A stretch of 64,000 bases of DNA from Leifsonia aquatica H1aii (GCF_000633535.1 NZ_AYMR01000017.1:1-64000); one strand, 5' to 3'; positions 8,283-17,668 are shown, counted from the stretch's first letter. Translations and numbers: made by a program. Notes: generated by a model not told the origin, from the letters alone.

Positions 8283-9172
8283 CGTCCCTCCAGCGTACGG
8301 GACGGCGAGAACCGCTCGGACACGAGGTCGAGGAGGGCCGTCGCCGCGGCGGACGGCCGTGGCCGGGCGACCATCCCGAGCCGCCACTCGATCCGTTCGC
8401 GCAGCGGGACGACGACCGCGCCATCCGCCGGGATGACGGTCAGCGCGGGCAGTGCGGCGACGCCGAGGCGCGCCGCGACGAACCGCGGGATCTCTCCGAG
8501 GTCGGAGAGCTCGGTCGGGATGTGGCGGACGATCCCCCGAGCCGCGAGCTCCCGGTCGAGCGTGACGCGGTTGCCGAACCCGGCGCGCGCGTCCACCCAC
8601 TGCTCGTCCGCCAGTTCGGTCAGCGAGACCTCCGCGCGTCCGGCGAGGGGATGCGACTCCGGCAGCAGCGCGACGAACGGGGAGACGGCGAGCTCGCGCT
8701 CGAGCAGCCCCGGCAGCCGGTCGGGGAGTCCGACGAACGCGACGTCGAGCCGCCCCTGGCGCACGTCCTCCACGAGTCCCGTCGAGCCGCTCGGCGACGG
8801 GCCGAGGCGGAGGTCGACGAGGGCGTGCCGCCGGTGGAACGCACCCATGATCGACGGCAGATCGATCGGGGTGAGGTTGGTGAAGATGCCGACCCGCACG
8901 ACGCCGCGCAGCTCGCCGTCCCCGCGCGCCGCGTCGCGCATCCGGTCGAACGCCTCGACCGCGCCGCGCGCCTCCCGCAGCACCGCCTCCCCAGCGGGCG
9001 TCAGCCGCACGCCGTGCGGGTCGCGGTCGAACAACGGGGTGCCCAGTTCGCGTTCGAGGGCCCGGATGCCGGCGGACACGGTCGACTGAGCGGCGAACAC
9101 GCGGTCGGCGGCGCGGGTGAAGTTCAGCTCCTCGGCGACGGCCACGAAGTAGGCGAGCTGACGGGTGTCCAT
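8279..9172 (-). CDS. LysR family transcriptional regulator
   Basis: 297 residues. The N-terminal winged helix is clear (MDTRQLAYFVAVAEELNFTR, then AADRVFAAQSTVSAGIRALE), followed by a linker helix and the periplasmic-binding-protein-like effector domain from about residue 90 (VRVGIFTNLTPIDLPSIMGAF). It is divergent from an MFS transporter gene with 78 bp between, the classic arrangement in which the LysR protein controls the divergent gene in response to a substrate. The effector is not predictable. Confidence 0.87.
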   Translation of the reverse strand: MDTRQLAYFVAVAEELNFTRAADRVFAAQSTVSAGIRALERELGTPLFDRDPHGVRLTPAGEAVLREARGAVEAFDRMRDAARGDGELRGVVRVGIFTNLTPIDLPSIMGAFHRRHALVDLRLGPSPSGSTGLVEDVRQGRLDVAFVGLPDRLPGLLERELAVSPFVALLPESHPLAGRAEVSLTELADEQWVDARAGFGNRVTLDRELAARGIVRHIPTELSDLGEIPRFVAARLGVAALPALTVIPADGAVVVPLRERIEWRLGMVARPRPSAAATALLDLVSERFSPSRTLEGR

Positions 9173-9183
9173 GCGGCAATCGT

Positions 9184-9202
9184 ATCCTTCGATGGCCAGG
9201 AT
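9184..9202. promoter_or_regulatory. candidate LysR binding site
   Basis: ATCCT and AGGAT form a perfect inverted repeat separated by 9 bp in the 78-bp divergent LysR/MFS intergenic region. The 19-bp overall size with dyad symmetry resembles a LysR recognition site, although it is not the canonical T-N11-A sequence. A further GATC-rich stretch follows toward the MFS start. Confidence 0.4.
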
Positions 9203-9250
9203 CGATGTTATCCGTTGGACTCGATCGCCGATCGGGAGCATCCTCGGAGC

Positions 9251-10489
9251 ATGACCACGATCCGCGAACCCGAGACCTCGCCTCTCCCCGCCGTTCCCAC
9301 CCGCCGCTGGCAGCTGCGCCACGGCACGGGCTTCTGGGTCGTCGCCGCGGCGTTCCTCGCGGTGATGGCCTTCTCCACCGTTCCGACACCGCTCTATGCG
9401 CTCTACCAGGCGCGGGACGGCTTCCCCACCTGGGTCGTCACCGTCGTCTTCGCCGCGTACGCGGTCGGGGTGATCGCGAGCCTCTTCCTGATCGGACACC
9501 TCAGCGACTGGGCGGGCCGGCGACGGATGGTGCTGATCGCCGTGCTCATCGAGATCGTGGCGGCCGCGCTGTTCCTGGTCTGGAACGACGTCTCCGGACT
9601 GATCGTCGCCCGCGTCCTGTCCGGGATCGGGGTCGGGGCCCTGACGGCGAGCGCGACCGCCCATCTCAGCGAGCTGCGCGCCGTCGCCCGCCCGGCCGAA
9701 GGGCCGCGCCTGGCCGGGACGGTCTCCACCGTCGTCAACACCGGCGGCCTCGCGCTCGGACCGTTGATCGGCGGCGCGTTCGCGCAGTTCCTCCCGCAGC
9801 CCCTCCTCCTCCCCTACGTCGTGTTCCTGGTCCTGCTCGCCGTGGCCGCCCTCGCCGTGGCGCTGGTCCCGGAGACCGTCGAACGTGCGGAGGAGCGTCC
9901 CGCCTACCGCCCGCAGCGTGTCTCCCTCCCCGCCTCCGCTCGCGGCGCGTTCTCCGCCGCCGCGGTCGCCGCCTTCGCGGGCTTCGCCGTCTTCGGCCTG
10001 TTCACGTCGCTCGCCCCGAGCGTCGTCTCCGGGGTCCTGCATCAGTCGTCGCACCTGCTCGCCGGTGCCGTGCCGTTCTCGGTGTTCGCCGCATCGGCGC
10101 TGTCGCAGATCGTCTTCGCGCGGCTCCGGATGCGCACCCAGCTCGCTCTCGCCCTCGTCCTCATGCTCACCGGCCTGGTCGGGCTGGCGGTCGGCGTGCT
10201 CGTCGCGTCGCTGGCGGTCTTCCTGATCAGCGGCATCCTCGCCGGCGCGGGCGTCGGACTGCTGTTCCGTGCCGCGATCGGAGCGACCGCCGCGCTGGCC
10301 GCGCCGGAGCGGCGGGGCGAGGTGCTGGCGGCGATCTTCCTGATCGCCTACGTCGGGCTCGCACTGCCGGTGCTCCTCGTCGGCGTCGCGCTGATCGTCT
10401 GGCCGCTCGTGCCGGTGCTCGTCGTCTTCGTCGGAGTCGTCGGGGTGCTCGCCCTGTTCGGCGGCCTCCGGATGCTGCGCACGGCCTGA
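9251..10489 (+). CDS. MFS transporter (drug or metabolite exporter type)
   Basis: 412 residues with about twelve hydrophobic segments. The motif-A loop GHLSDWAGRRRMVL between helices 2 and 3 identifies the major facilitator superfamily, and the size fits the DHA1-like exporters. Start ATG at 9251 follows a GGAG-like stretch (CTCGGAGC). The N-terminal 30 residues are polar and cytoplasmic. Divergent from a LysR regulator, which probably governs its expression. The substrate is unknown; exporter assignment is by general resemblance only. Confidence 0.85.
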   Translation: MTTIREPETSPLPAVPTRRWQLRHGTGFWVVAAAFLAVMAFSTVPTPLYALYQARDGFPTWVVTVVFAAYAVGVIASLFLIGHLSDWAGRRRMVLIAVLIEIVAAALFLVWNDVSGLIVARVLSGIGVGALTASATAHLSELRAVARPAEGPRLAGTVSTVVNTGGLALGPLIGGAFAQFLPQPLLLPYVVFLVLLAVAALAVALVPETVERAEERPAYRPQRVSLPASARGAFSAAAVAAFAGFAVFGLFTSLAPSVVSGVLHQSSHLLAGAVPFSVFAASALSQIVFARLRMRTQLALALVLMLTGLVGLAVGVLVASLAVFLISGILAGAGVGLLFRAAIGATAALAAPERRGEVLAAIFLIAYVGLALPVLLVGVALIVWPLVPVLVVFVGVVGVLALFGGLRMLRTA

Positions 10490-10505
10490 CCCCTCCGGGT
10501 GCGCG

Positions 10506-11126
10506 TCAGCCGCGGCGGTCGATGATCCGGATCGCCGTGGCCGACGCGTATCCGCGCGCGACCAGGTCGACCTCGAAGCCGGCCAGCCGCTCCAGGTGCC
10601 GGGAGATCCGCAGCGGACCCACATCGAACGGCTCGCACCCGATCGCCGCGACCAGCCCCGCCACGACGTCCTTGGCCGGCTCGTCGTCGGACGCGAGGAG
10701 CACCTGGACCGGTTCGACGGCGTCCTCCGCGAGCAGTTCCGCGTAGACCGTGTTGAACGCCTTCACGACACGCGCCGCGGGCGCCGCCTCCGCGATCCGC
10801 TCGGCGAGCGACGGTCCCGCTCCGTAACGGCTCTCGAAGTGAGGCGGATCGATCGGGTTGCCGATGTCGATCAGCACCCGCCCCGCCAGCTCGGCGGCGA
10901 GCGAACCGACGAGGTCGAGCGCCACGGCGTCCTGCACCGCGACGATCACTGCGTCGGCCGTCGCCGCTCCACGGTGATCGGTCCCGTCGACGGCCCCGAT
11001 GGCGCGCGCGAGCTCCCGGGCGCGCAGCGGGTCGCGCGAGCCGATCATCACATCGTGACCCGCACCGGTCAGCCGCCTGCCCAGCGCCGCCGTCATCGCG
11101 CCGGTGCCCAGTATCCCGATCCTCAT
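10506..11126 (-). CDS. F420H2:NADP oxidoreductase-like NAD(P)-binding protein
   Basis: 206 residues. The N-terminal MRIGILGTGAMTAALGRRL is a Rossmann GxGxxx motif and is followed by IGSRDPLRARELA, typical of the NADPH-dependent F420 reductase/ProC-like superfamily; KAFNTVYAELL matches the conserved KAFNT motif of that group. Whether it uses F420 or simply NADP(H) cannot be judged; many such actinobacterial proteins are uncharacterised. ATG at 11126 has GGGAG upstream. Convergent with the MFS gene, only 16 bp apart. Confidence 0.78.
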   Translation of the reverse strand: MRIGILGTGAMTAALGRRLTGAGHDVMIGSRDPLRARELARAIGAVDGTDHRGAATADAVIVAVQDAVALDLVGSLAAELAGRVLIDIGNPIDPPHFESRYGAGPSLAERIAEAAPAARVVKAFNTVYAELLAEDAVEPVQVLLASDDEPAKDVVAGLVAAIGCEPFDVGPLRISRHLERLAGFEVDLVARGYASATAIRIIDRRG

Positions 11127-11159
11127 CGCGTCTCCCTCACCTGGTGACAGCGGCGGCAC

Positions 11160-11197
11160 GGGACGTCCGCGGCTGCGCGCGCAACCGCGGACGTCCC
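11160..11197. terminator. perfect 13-bp hairpin downstream of the GH114-like gene
   Basis: GGGACGTCCGCGG and CCGCGGACGTCCC pair perfectly around a 12-nt loop, beginning 17 bp beyond the GH114-like stop. No U-run follows, as is common for high-GC actinobacterial terminators. It would separate this gene from the downstream oxidoreductase. Confidence 0.6.
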
Positions 11198-11213
11198 TGA
11201 GCGCAGCGGTCGC

Positions 11214-12053
11214 TCAGCAGTACTCGTAGCGGTACGCGCTGTTCCCCTTGGCCACCACGTCGCGGTCGCGCAGGATCACCGAGATGTCCTTGCCCTGCGC
11301 GGCGCACGCCTGTGTGTACGCGGAGCGCGGGTTGTCGGTGTACTCGATCTCGATCACGTTGTTGCCGTAGACCGAGGTGTAGGCGTCGCACTCGGTGTTG
11401 TACTGGCACTCCTCCGCGATCGCGAAGTCGAAGCCGACCGTGTTCTTGCCTGCCGAGCCGAGCTCGGTGGTGTTCTTCTGTGCGATCGCGAGACCCTTCT
11501 GGTGCGCGTGGGCCGCCAGCAGCGTCGCGAGGTCGACGTTGTTCTGCTTCGTCAGCAGCTGCTTCCCGCCGCTCTTCGACCGGGTCCACGAGTCCAGGTT
11601 GTCGGGCTCCACCGCCTGGAACCCCTTGGACGCGCACTCGTCGATCCAGCCGTTCACGATGGCGGCGATCCGCGTGCGCTTCGCGGCGGTGGAGGTGTCG
11701 AGCAGGTACTCGTTCCACTCCGGGTCGCCGACCTTGACCCCCTTCGCGTTGCGCAGGATCAGGTCGCTGTTCGCGCCCGCCCACGTGGTGGAGTCGTCGG
11801 GCTGGGTCTGGTACGCGTTCACATAGCAGATGTTGTACTTCCCGGTCACCGGCGAGGCCGTATGGTCTCGATCGACGATTCCGACGGAGGCGGCGGGGGT
11901 GTACGGCCCGCCGATCTGGTAGTCGAACTGGGCGTTCACCGGCGGCGGCGCCGGTGTCGCCGCCTGGGCGACGGTCGTCCCCGCCACGATCGCCACGGCG
12001 ATCGCCCCCACGGAGAGCACGGTGGTCAGGACAGTGCGAGATGAGGCACGCAT
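11214..12053 (-). CDS. secreted GH114-like (endo alpha-1,4 polygalactosaminidase family) protein
   Basis: 279 residues. A signal peptide is evident: RASSRTVLTTVLSVGAIAVA then an AQAAT-type cleavage site near residue 33. The mature part begins with a Pro-rich stretch and a (beta/alpha)8-like domain with NICYVNAYQTQPDD, WIDECASKGFQAVEPDNLDSW and IAQKNTTEL, which fits the GH114 / TM1410 hypothetical-related family. The YVNAYQ, EPDN and later EIEY acidic positions are plausible catalytic residues. The ATG at 12053 has GGAG upstream; ATG codons at 12092 and 12104 would prepend residues before the signal peptide. No sugar-use genes flank it. Confidence 0.68.
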   Translation of the reverse strand: MRASSRTVLTTVLSVGAIAVAIVAGTTVAQAATPAPPPVNAQFDYQIGGPYTPAASVGIVDRDHTASPVTGKYNICYVNAYQTQPDDSTTWAGANSDLILRNAKGVKVGDPEWNEYLLDTSTAAKRTRIAAIVNGWIDECASKGFQAVEPDNLDSWTRSKSGGKQLLTKQNNVDLATLLAAHAHQKGLAIAQKNTTELGSAGKNTVGFDFAIAEECQYNTECDAYTSVYGNNVIEIEYTDNPRSAYTQACAAQGKDISVILRDRDVVAKGNSAYRYEYC

Positions 12054-12204
12054 CGGTGCTCCGATCTGTGGAGGCCCCGCCTCGAGCTTCATCTCTGGCG
12101 TCACGCCCGGCGGTCGGTCCCCGATCGCCGGTAGGGCGCTCCACGGCCCGTTCAGACTACGAGAGCGTTCCGCGACGACGCAAGCGTCACGCCTGGGTCA
12201 GTCA

Positions 12205-12246
12205 GCCGCACTGGTCATTCGGCCGCGCTGGTCATTCGGCCGCGCT
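12205..12246. repeat. 17-bp tandem duplication over the sseB-like stop codon
   Basis: GGTCATTCGGCCGCGCT is present twice head to tail (12213-12229 and 12230-12246) with a partial third copy before it. The stop codon of the SseB-like gene lies in one copy, so the duplicate repeats the coding sequence for the terminal SAAE-stop. Confidence 0.75.
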
Positions 12247-13107
12247 GAGCTGCACGCGCAACGAGTCGACGCGGGTCGCGATCACGTCGTCCGCCGCCCA
12301 GCGCTGCGCGAGCCGGGAGAGGATGGCGTCGAGCTCCTCCCGCGTGAGTCCGCCCGCGAGTGCCAGGCGCACCACGAGCTCCTCGCCGGCGAAGCGGTGG
12401 CTCGGGTCGCCGGCGGCCAGTGTCACCGCGTGCACGCCGAGTTCGGTGGCGATGGAGGCGTCGAAGGCGGCCGACACCGCCGGGTCGCGGTCGCTGGGCA
12501 GCCATTGCTCGCCGCGGGCGACGGCCCAGACGGCCGGCCGGCGCAGCACGAACTCCGTCTCGCTGGTCGGATCGAGCACCACGATCTCGGTCTCCTCCGC
12601 CGCCGCGGCCAGCGCGACACGACGTCCGTCCGCGGGGACGGGTCGCGCCGCGGGATTCCAGATCTGCATGGCGGTCACCGACGAGAACACCGGCAGGACG
12701 CTGCGGCCGTCCGGGCCCGAGACCGTCACGATGGACAGCTCCTGCGACTTGTCGACGGTGAGCCCCGTCTCGGTCGTCCCTTCGTCGCCGAGCTCAGCCA
12801 CGAGCGGGATGAGGAGCCGGGAGGAGCGGAGCGCATCCACCACCGCCTCCGCGCCCACCTCGCCCGCCCGGAAGGCCGCGAGGGCGCCGAGCAGTTCGGG
12901 CGGAGCCGTGCCGTCGTCGTCGCCGAACGGGTTGTCGTCGAACTGACGCCCCTCCCACGGCTGGCCGGCGGAGTCGCCGAGCGAGGCCGCGAAGCTCCGC
13001 AGCCGATCGGCGCCCTTCTCCGTCGGCTGTGCGGCGGGACCGCCGGCTGCGTCCGCGCGGGCGCCGCCGTGTGCGCCCGGGTCCAGCGGGTCAGTATCCC
13101 GCGACAT
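12232..13107 (-). CDS. SseB family protein
   Basis: 291 residues resembling the SseB family (two related alpha/beta segments; [12 protein letters not shown] and [14 protein letters not shown] are typical). Function in actinobacteria is not established; the name comes from Salmonella SseB homologues and rhodanese-regulatory proteins. The N-terminal 60 residues are polar and low in order. The ATG at 13107 overlaps the 3' end of priA by 17 bp, so the gene belongs to the histidine transcription unit. SseB next to priA is common in actinobacteria, hinting at a link with amino-acid metabolism (inference). Confidence 0.78.
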   Translation of the reverse strand: MSRDTDPLDPGAHGGARADAAGGPAAQPTEKGADRLRSFAASLGDSAGQPWEGRQFDDNPFGDDDGTAPPELLGALAAFRAGEVGAEAVVDALRSSRLLIPLVAELGDEGTTETGLTVDKSQELSIVTVSGPDGRSVLPVFSSVTAMQIWNPAARPVPADGRRVALAAAAEETEIVVLDPTSETEFVLRRPAVWAVARGEQWLPSDRDPAVSAAFDASIATELGVHAVTLAAGDPSHRFAGEELVVRLALAGGLTREELDAILSRLAQRWAADDVIATRVDSLRVQLSAAE

Positions 13108-13837
13108 CCAGGGCCTCGGGCAGCGTGAAAGCCCCGGAGTAGAGCGCCTTGCCGACGATCGCACCCTCGAGCCCCAGCGGAACGAGTTCCCGCAGGGCAG
13201 CGATGTCGTCGAGGCTGGCGACGCCGCCGGAGGCGACGACGGGACGCTCGGTGCGGTCCATCACCTCTCGGAGCAGGTCGAGGTTCGGTCCGCGCAGGGT
13301 GCCGTCCTTGGTGACATCGGTGACGACGTAGCGGGCGCAGCCGGCCTCCTCGAGGCGGTCGAGCACCTGCCAGAGGTCGCCGCCCTCCTGGGTCCACCCG
13401 CGAGCGGCGAGCGTGGTGCCCCGCACGTCGAGTCCGACGGCGATCGCCTCGCCGTACTGACCGATCACGTGGGCCGCCCACTCCGGGTTCTCCAGCGCGG
13501 CCGTGCCGAGGTTGACGCGGGTCGCGCCGATCTCGAGGGCCTGCTCCAGCGACTCGTCGTCGCGGATGCCGCCGGAGAGCTCGATGTTGACGCCGCGCAC
13601 CTGGCGGATCACCTTCTTGAGCAGGGAGCGGTTCGAGCCGCGCCCGAACGCCGCGTCGAGGTCGACGAGGTGGATCCAGTCCGCCCCCGCGTCCGCCCAC
13701 TCGGCGGCCGCATCGACCGGGTCGCCGTAGCTGGTCTCGCTGCCCGCCTCGCCCTGGGTCAGACGCACGGCCTTGCCGTCGGCGACATCGACCGCCGGGA
13801 GCAGGACGAGCTTGGGCGTGTTGTTGAATTCGCTCAC
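13091..13837 (-). CDS. priA: bifunctional HisA/TrpF phosphoribosyl isomerase PriA
   Basis: 248 residues, a TIM barrel of the HisA family. Catalytic Asp pair is visible: Asp in [15 protein letters not shown] near the start and Asp in [16 protein letters not shown]. In actinobacteria this enzyme isomerises both ProFAR (histidine) and PRA (tryptophan), because trpF is usually absent; whether trpF is absent here cannot be judged from the window. GTG at 13837 preceded by GAGGAAA. Downstream of hisH with a 56-bp gap. Confidence 0.93.
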   Translation of the reverse strand: MSEFNNTPKLVLLPAVDVADGKAVRLTQGEAGSETSYGDPVDAAAEWADAGADWIHLVDLDAAFGRGSNRSLLKKVIRQVRGVNIELSGGIRDDESLEQALEIGATRVNLGTAALENPEWAAHVIGQYGEAIAVGLDVRGTTLAARGWTQEGGDLWQVLDRLEEAGCARYVVTDVTKDGTLRGPNLDLLREVMDRTERPVVASGGVASLDDIAALRELVPLGLEGAIVGKALYSGAFTLPEALDVAGY

Positions 13838-13893
13838 TGTGTTTCCTCGTTCGGGTCCGCGCGGGCGGACGGGTGATGCGCTGAGGCGGTCGG

Positions 13894-14535
13894 CTAGAGG
13901 GTGCCGATCCAGTTGCGCAGCAGCTGGATGCCGGCACGGCCGGACTTCTCGGGGTGGAACTGGGTCGCGCTGAGCGGGCCGTTCTCCACGGCGGCGACGA
14001 AGCGCGGGCCGTGCTCGGCCCAGGTGACGTGCGGCTTCGGGAACGGTCCCGTCACCTCCAGCGTCCAGTCCTGGGCGGCGTACGAGTGGACGAAGTAGAA
14101 GCGCTCGTCGCGCAGGCCGGCGAACAGCGTGGAGGCCTCCGGCGCGTCCACCGTGTTCCAGCCCATGTGCGGCACGACATCCGCCTTCAGCAGATCGACG
14201 GTGCCCGGCCACTCGCCGAGTCCCTCCGTCTCCACGCCGTGCTCGACGCCGCGCTCGAACAGCACCTGCATGCCCACGCAGATGCCGAGCACCGGCCGCC
14301 CGCCGGCGAGCCGCCGGTCGATGACCTCGTCACCGTGGGAGGCACGGAGGGCGTCGATGACCGCGGTGAAGGCCCCGACGCCGGGCACCAGCAGGCCGTC
14401 GGCCTCCAGGGCGCGTCGCCGGTTGCCGGTCAGCTCGACGTTCGCCCCTGCGGCCTCCAGCGCCTTGACGGCGGAGTGCACGTTGCCCGAGCCGTAGTCG
14501 AACACGACGACATCGGGAGTGCCCGAAGCGGTCAC
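13894..14535 (-). CDS. hisH: imidazole glycerol phosphate synthase, glutaminase subunit HisH
   Basis: 213 residues, class I glutamine amidotransferase. The nucleophile Cys is in [12 protein letters not shown] and the His-Glu pair in [10 protein letters not shown], completing the triad. It supplies ammonia to HisF, which is not in the window. The start is GTG at 14535, overlapping the hisB stop (GTGA). It belongs to hisC-hisB-hisH-priA. Confidence 0.95.
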   Translation of the reverse strand: MTASGTPDVVVFDYGSGNVHSAVKALEAAGANVELTGNRRRALEADGLLVPGVGAFTAVIDALRASHGDEVIDRRLAGGRPVLGICVGMQVLFERGVEHGVETEGLGEWPGTVDLLKADVVPHMGWNTVDAPEASTLFAGLRDERFYFVHSYAAQDWTLEVTGPFPKPHVTWAEHGPRFVAAVENGPLSATQFHPEKSGRAGIQLLRNWIGTL

Positions 14536-15134
14536 AGGGCGCCCTTGGTCGAGGGGATGCCGGACACCAGCGGGTCGAGCGCCTTCGCCTGGCGGAACGC
14601 GCGCGCGAAGGCCTTGAACTCCGCTTCGGCGATGTGGTGCGGGTCGCGTCCGCCGATCACGGTCACGTGGGTGGTCATGGCCGCGTTGAACGAGATCGCC
14701 TCGAAGACGTGGCGCACCATCGAGCCGGTGAAGTGGCCGCCGATCAGGTGGAACTCGAAGCCGGCGGGCTCCCCGGAGTGCACGAGGTAGGGCCGGCCGG
14801 AGAGATCGACGACGGCCTGGACCAGCGCCTCGTCCAGCGGCACCAGGGCGTCGCCGTACCGCGAGATACCGCTCTTGTCGCCGAGCGCCTGACGGATCGC
14901 CTGGCCGAGGACGATGCCGACGTCCTCCACCGTGTGGTGCACGTCGATCTCGGTGTCGCCGTTCGCGCGCACGCGCAGGTCGGTCAGCGAGTGCTTGGCG
15001 AACGCCGTGAGCAGGTGGTCGTAGAACGGCACGCTCGTGGCGATCTCGGCCACGCCCGTCCCGTCGAGGTCGAGGCTCAGCTCGATGCTCGACTCGCTGG
15101 TCTCCCGCTGCAGGCTGGCGGTGCGATTCGTCAT
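14532..15134 (-). CDS. hisB: imidazoleglycerol-phosphate dehydratase HisB
   Basis: 200 residues, monofunctional IGP dehydratase. The metal-binding histidine motifs HHTVEDVGI and [16 protein letters not shown] are intact, and [14 protein letters not shown] is the conserved N-terminal block. No fused phosphatase domain, as usual for actinobacteria. The ATG at 15134 overlaps the hisC stop (ATGA). Confidence 0.96.
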   Translation of the reverse strand: MTNRTASLQRETSESSIELSLDLDGTGVAEIATSVPFYDHLLTAFAKHSLTDLRVRANGDTEIDVHHTVEDVGIVLGQAIRQALGDKSGISRYGDALVPLDEALVQAVVDLSGRPYLVHSGEPAGFEFHLIGGHFTGSMVRHVFEAISFNAAMTTHVTVIGGRDPHHIAEAEFKAFARAFRQAKALDPLVSGIPSTKGAL

Positions 15135-16249
15135 GACTGCGAGTTTACTGGGACGGCGGAGCCCGCCGCGGCCGGACGCCCGAGTGCGGCGAGGGCCTCC
15201 AGGAAGGCGGTCGTCTCCGCTTCCGTGCCGGCCGTGACGCGCAGGTGGTTCGGGATGCCGACGTCGCGGATCAGGATCCCCCGCTCGAGCAGCGCCTCGA
15301 AGACCGCGTGCGGGTCGGCGACGCCGCCGAAGAGCACGAAGTTGCTGCCACTGCGGTGCGGTGCGTAGCCCAGCCGGGCGAGTTCGCCGACGAGGCGATC
15401 GCGCTGCACGCGGATCTCCCCGACCATGGCGAGCATCTCGTCCGCGTGGGCGAGCGCACCGAGGGCGGCCGCCTGCGTGAGCGCCGAGAGGTGGTAGGGC
15501 AGCCGGACGAGGCGCAGCGCGTCGACGACCGCCGGGTCCGCCGCGAGGTAGCCGACGCGGGCGCCGGCGAAGGCGAACGCCTTGCTCATCGTGCGCGAGA
15601 CGAGCAGGCGCGGTCGTCCCTCGAGCAGGGTGAGCGCCGACGGCTCGCCGTCGGGCATGAACTCGGCGTACGCCTCGTCCACCACGACGATCCCGCGGGA
15701 CGCGTCGTAGGCGGCCTCGATCGTGGCGAGGTCGAGGGGCGTTCCCGTCGGGTTGTTCGGGGAGCAGAGGATGACGATGTCCGGGTCGGCGCGACGGATC
15801 TCGGCCGCCGCGGTCTCGGGGGTGAGCTCGTAGTCGGCGTCGCGCGCGCCGGCGATCCACTCGGTGCCGGTGCCGGAGGCGAGCAGCGGGTACATCGAGT
15901 AGGTGGGTGCGAAGCCGAGCAGGCTGCGCCCGGGGCCGCCGAAGGCCTGCAGGATGTGCTGCAGGACCTCGTTGGATCCGTTCGCGGCCCAGATCCGGCT
16001 CGCATCCAGCCCGTGGCCGAGGTAGCGCGCGAACGCCTCGCGCAGCTCCGTGAACTCGCGATCGGGGTAGCGGTTGACGCCCGTGATGGCCACCGCCACC
16101 CGGGCCACGATGTCGGCCGCGACGCCCTCCGGCACCGGATGCGTGTTCTCGTTCACGTTCAGAGCGACGGGAACCGACTTCTGCGGGGCGCCGTACGGCG
16201 TCCGTCCACGCAGGTCGTCACGGATCGGGAGATCGGAGAGGGAGGTCAC
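15131..16249 (-). CDS. hisC: histidinol-phosphate aminotransferase HisC
   Basis: 372 residues, PLP-dependent fold type I enzyme. The PLP lysine lies in [27 protein letters not shown] and [10 protein letters not shown] are the expected cofactor-binding motifs. hisD, which often precedes hisC, is not in this window; the adjacent upstream gene is the LysM protein. The start is GTG at 16249. Three codons upstream a four-codon ATG mini-frame ends on a TGA that overlaps this GTG, which may be fortuitous. First gene of the local histidine run. Confidence 0.94.
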   Translation of the reverse strand: MTSLSDLPIRDDLRGRTPYGAPQKSVPVALNVNENTHPVPEGVAADIVARVAVAITGVNRYPDREFTELREAFARYLGHGLDASRIWAANGSNEVLQHILQAFGGPGRSLLGFAPTYSMYPLLASGTGTEWIAGARDADYELTPETAAAEIRRADPDIVILCSPNNPTGTPLDLATIEAAYDASRGIVVVDEAYAEFMPDGEPSALTLLEGRPRLLVSRTMSKAFAFAGARVGYLAADPAVVDALRLVRLPYHLSALTQAAALGALAHADEMLAMVGEIRVQRDRLVGELARLGYAPHRSGSNFVLFGGVADPHAVFEALLERGILIRDVGIPNHLRVTAGTEAETTAFLEALAALGRPAAAGSAVPVNSQS

Positions 16250-16349
16250 CCGTCCATGCTAGCGATGCGGGCGGGCGGGAACCCGTCGATGACGAACCGC
16301 TGCCCGACGCGCTGCGACGCCCGTGTGGGAACGCCCGCGCGAGGAACGA

Positions 16350-16718
16350 TCAGTGCCTGTACTTCGTCGGGATGGCGAGCTGCTGGCCCGGGGAGACGAC
16401 GCCCGAGGCGTCGAGGCCGTTCAGCTGGACCAGATCGGCGATCACGTCGCGCGGGTCGGCGCTCGGGGCGATGCGCTCGGCCACCGACCAGAGCGAGTCG
16501 CCGGACTCGACCGTGACGTGCTGGAACGCCACGCGCGTCTGCTCGCTCGTCGCGACGGCTCCGCCGCCTTTGAGGGTGAACGCGAGCGCTCCGATCACCA
16601 GAGGCAGGGCCACGAGGGCGGTCAGGACCGCCCGTCCGCGCCGCGTCAGACGCAGCCGCATGCGTGCACCCGCGGGAAGAGCGGGAATCGTGCTGCTCAC
16701 CATCGCCGTCGTGCTCAT
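16350..16718 (-). CDS. LysM-domain protein, probable SOS-regulated division/cell-wall factor
   Basis: 122 residues: a short basic N-terminus, a membrane helix ([18 protein letters not shown]) and a C-terminal LysM domain ([18 protein letters not shown] ... [19 protein letters not shown]). Its position divergent from lexA and the SOS box in its promoter match the mycobacterial LysM gene beside lexA (ChiZ) and, by role, Bacillus YneA, proteins that restrain division during DNA damage. No hydrolase domain is present. The ATG at 16718 has AAGGAGG upstream; earlier in-frame starts run through the promoter. Confidence 0.82.
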   Translation of the reverse strand: MSTTAMVSSTIPALPAGARMRLRLTRRGRAVLTALVALPLVIGALAFTLKGGGAVATSEQTRVAFQHVTVESGDSLWSVAERIAPSADPRDVIADLVQLNGLDASGVVSPGQQLAIPTKYRH

Positions 16719-16759
16719 GGCCGTGACCTCCTTATGCATCGCGGATGCGAAGCTGTGTT

Positions 16760-16791
16760 CCGAATGTATCTTCGAATGTTCGAAATCGCAA
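16760..16791 (-). promoter_or_regulatory. SOS-controlled promoter of the LysM gene
   Basis: On the minus strand a -35 TTGCGA (16786-16791) and -10 TACATT (16763-16768) are 17 bp apart. A LexA box, read on plus as CCGAATGTATCTTCGA (16760-16775), matches TCGAAC-N4-GTTCGA at 13 of 16 positions counting the spacer and covers the -10. A second, tighter TTCGAATGTTCGAA dyad fills the spacer. Confidence 0.65.
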
Positions 16792-16836
16792 GACCCGATG
16801 CGCGCAAGAAATCCGTGAACGGATTTCGAGACACAC

Positions 16837-16876
16837 TCGAACACATGTTTGTTTACGGGCGCATCGTGGATACAGT
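16837..16876 (+). promoter_or_regulatory. lexA promoter with LexA box
   Basis: TCGAACACATGTTTGT (16837-16852) matches the actinobacterial SOS box at 14 of 16 positions and overlaps a -35-like TTGTTT (16849-16854); a -10 TACAGT follows at 16871-16876 after 16 bp. This gives classical LexA autorepression. Confidence 0.7.
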
Positions 16877-16958
16877 TTCGATTGTCTGGAGTTCACCTTT
16901 CCAGGCACCACCGACATTCGAGACGAGCGGATGCGGTCGAGGTCACGAAGGGACGAGC

Positions 16959-17642
16959 GTGTCGAACGAGAACCAGGCCCCGCGCGGGGGCACGCGCCGC
17001 CGCAAGAACCTCAGCGAGAAGCAGATCGCCATCCTGGATGCCATCCAGCGCTCCGTCAGCCAGCGGGGCTATCCGCCGAGCATGCGCGAGATCGGCGACG
17101 CGGTCGGCCTCTCCTCCCTCTCCTCCGTGACGCACCAGCTCAACCAGCTCGAGCTGAGCGGCTACCTGCGGCGCGACCCGAACCGTCCGCGGGCGCTCGA
17201 GATCCTCATCGACCTGCCGTCGACGTCATCGGAGTCCGTCGACTTCGAGAACCAGACCCCCGTCGGCGACGCCGCGATGGTCCCCCTCGTCGGCCGGATC
17301 GCCGCGGGCGTGCCCATCACGGCCGAGCAGCAGGTGGAGGAGGTCTTCCCGCTCCCCCGGCAGCTGGTCGGCAACGGCGAGCTCTTCATGCTGAAGGTGG
17401 TCGGCGAGTCGATGATCGACGCCGCCATCACGGACGGCGACTGGGTCGTCGTGCGGCAGCAGAACACCGCCGAGAACAGCGACATCGTCGCTGCGATGCT
17501 CGACGAGGAGGCGACCGTCAAGGTCTTCCGTCAGCGCGACGGCCACACCTGGCTGCTGCCGCGCAACTCGAACTTCGAGCCGATCCTCGGCGACTACGCG
17601 CAGATCCTCGGCAAGGTCGTGGCGGTCCTCCGCGCGGTCTGA
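16959..17642 (+). CDS. lexA: LexA repressor
   Basis: 227 residues. The N-terminal winged helix ([20 protein letters not shown] ... [15 protein letters not shown]) is joined to an S24 self-cleavage domain. The cleavage pair Ala116-Gly117 (RIAAGVPI), nucleophile Ser151 (GESMIDAAI) and general base Lys188 (EATVKVF) are all present, so it should be RecA*-responsive. The GTG at 16959 has AAGGGA upstream. It is divergent from the LysM gene, with one SOS box serving each promoter. Its likely targets in the window are itself, the LysM gene and recA. Confidence 0.96.
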   Translation: MSNENQAPRGGTRRRKNLSEKQIAILDAIQRSVSQRGYPPSMREIGDAVGLSSLSSVTHQLNQLELSGYLRRDPNRPRALEILIDLPSTSSESVDFENQTPVGDAAMVPLVGRIAAGVPITAEQQVEEVFPLPRQLVGNGELFMLKVVGESMIDAAITDGDWVVVRQQNTAENSDIVAAMLDEEATVKVFRQRDGHTWLLPRNSNFEPILGDYAQILGKVVAVLRAV

Positions 17643-17668
17643 CCGCTCCCCTCACCGGGGCCGCCGCG

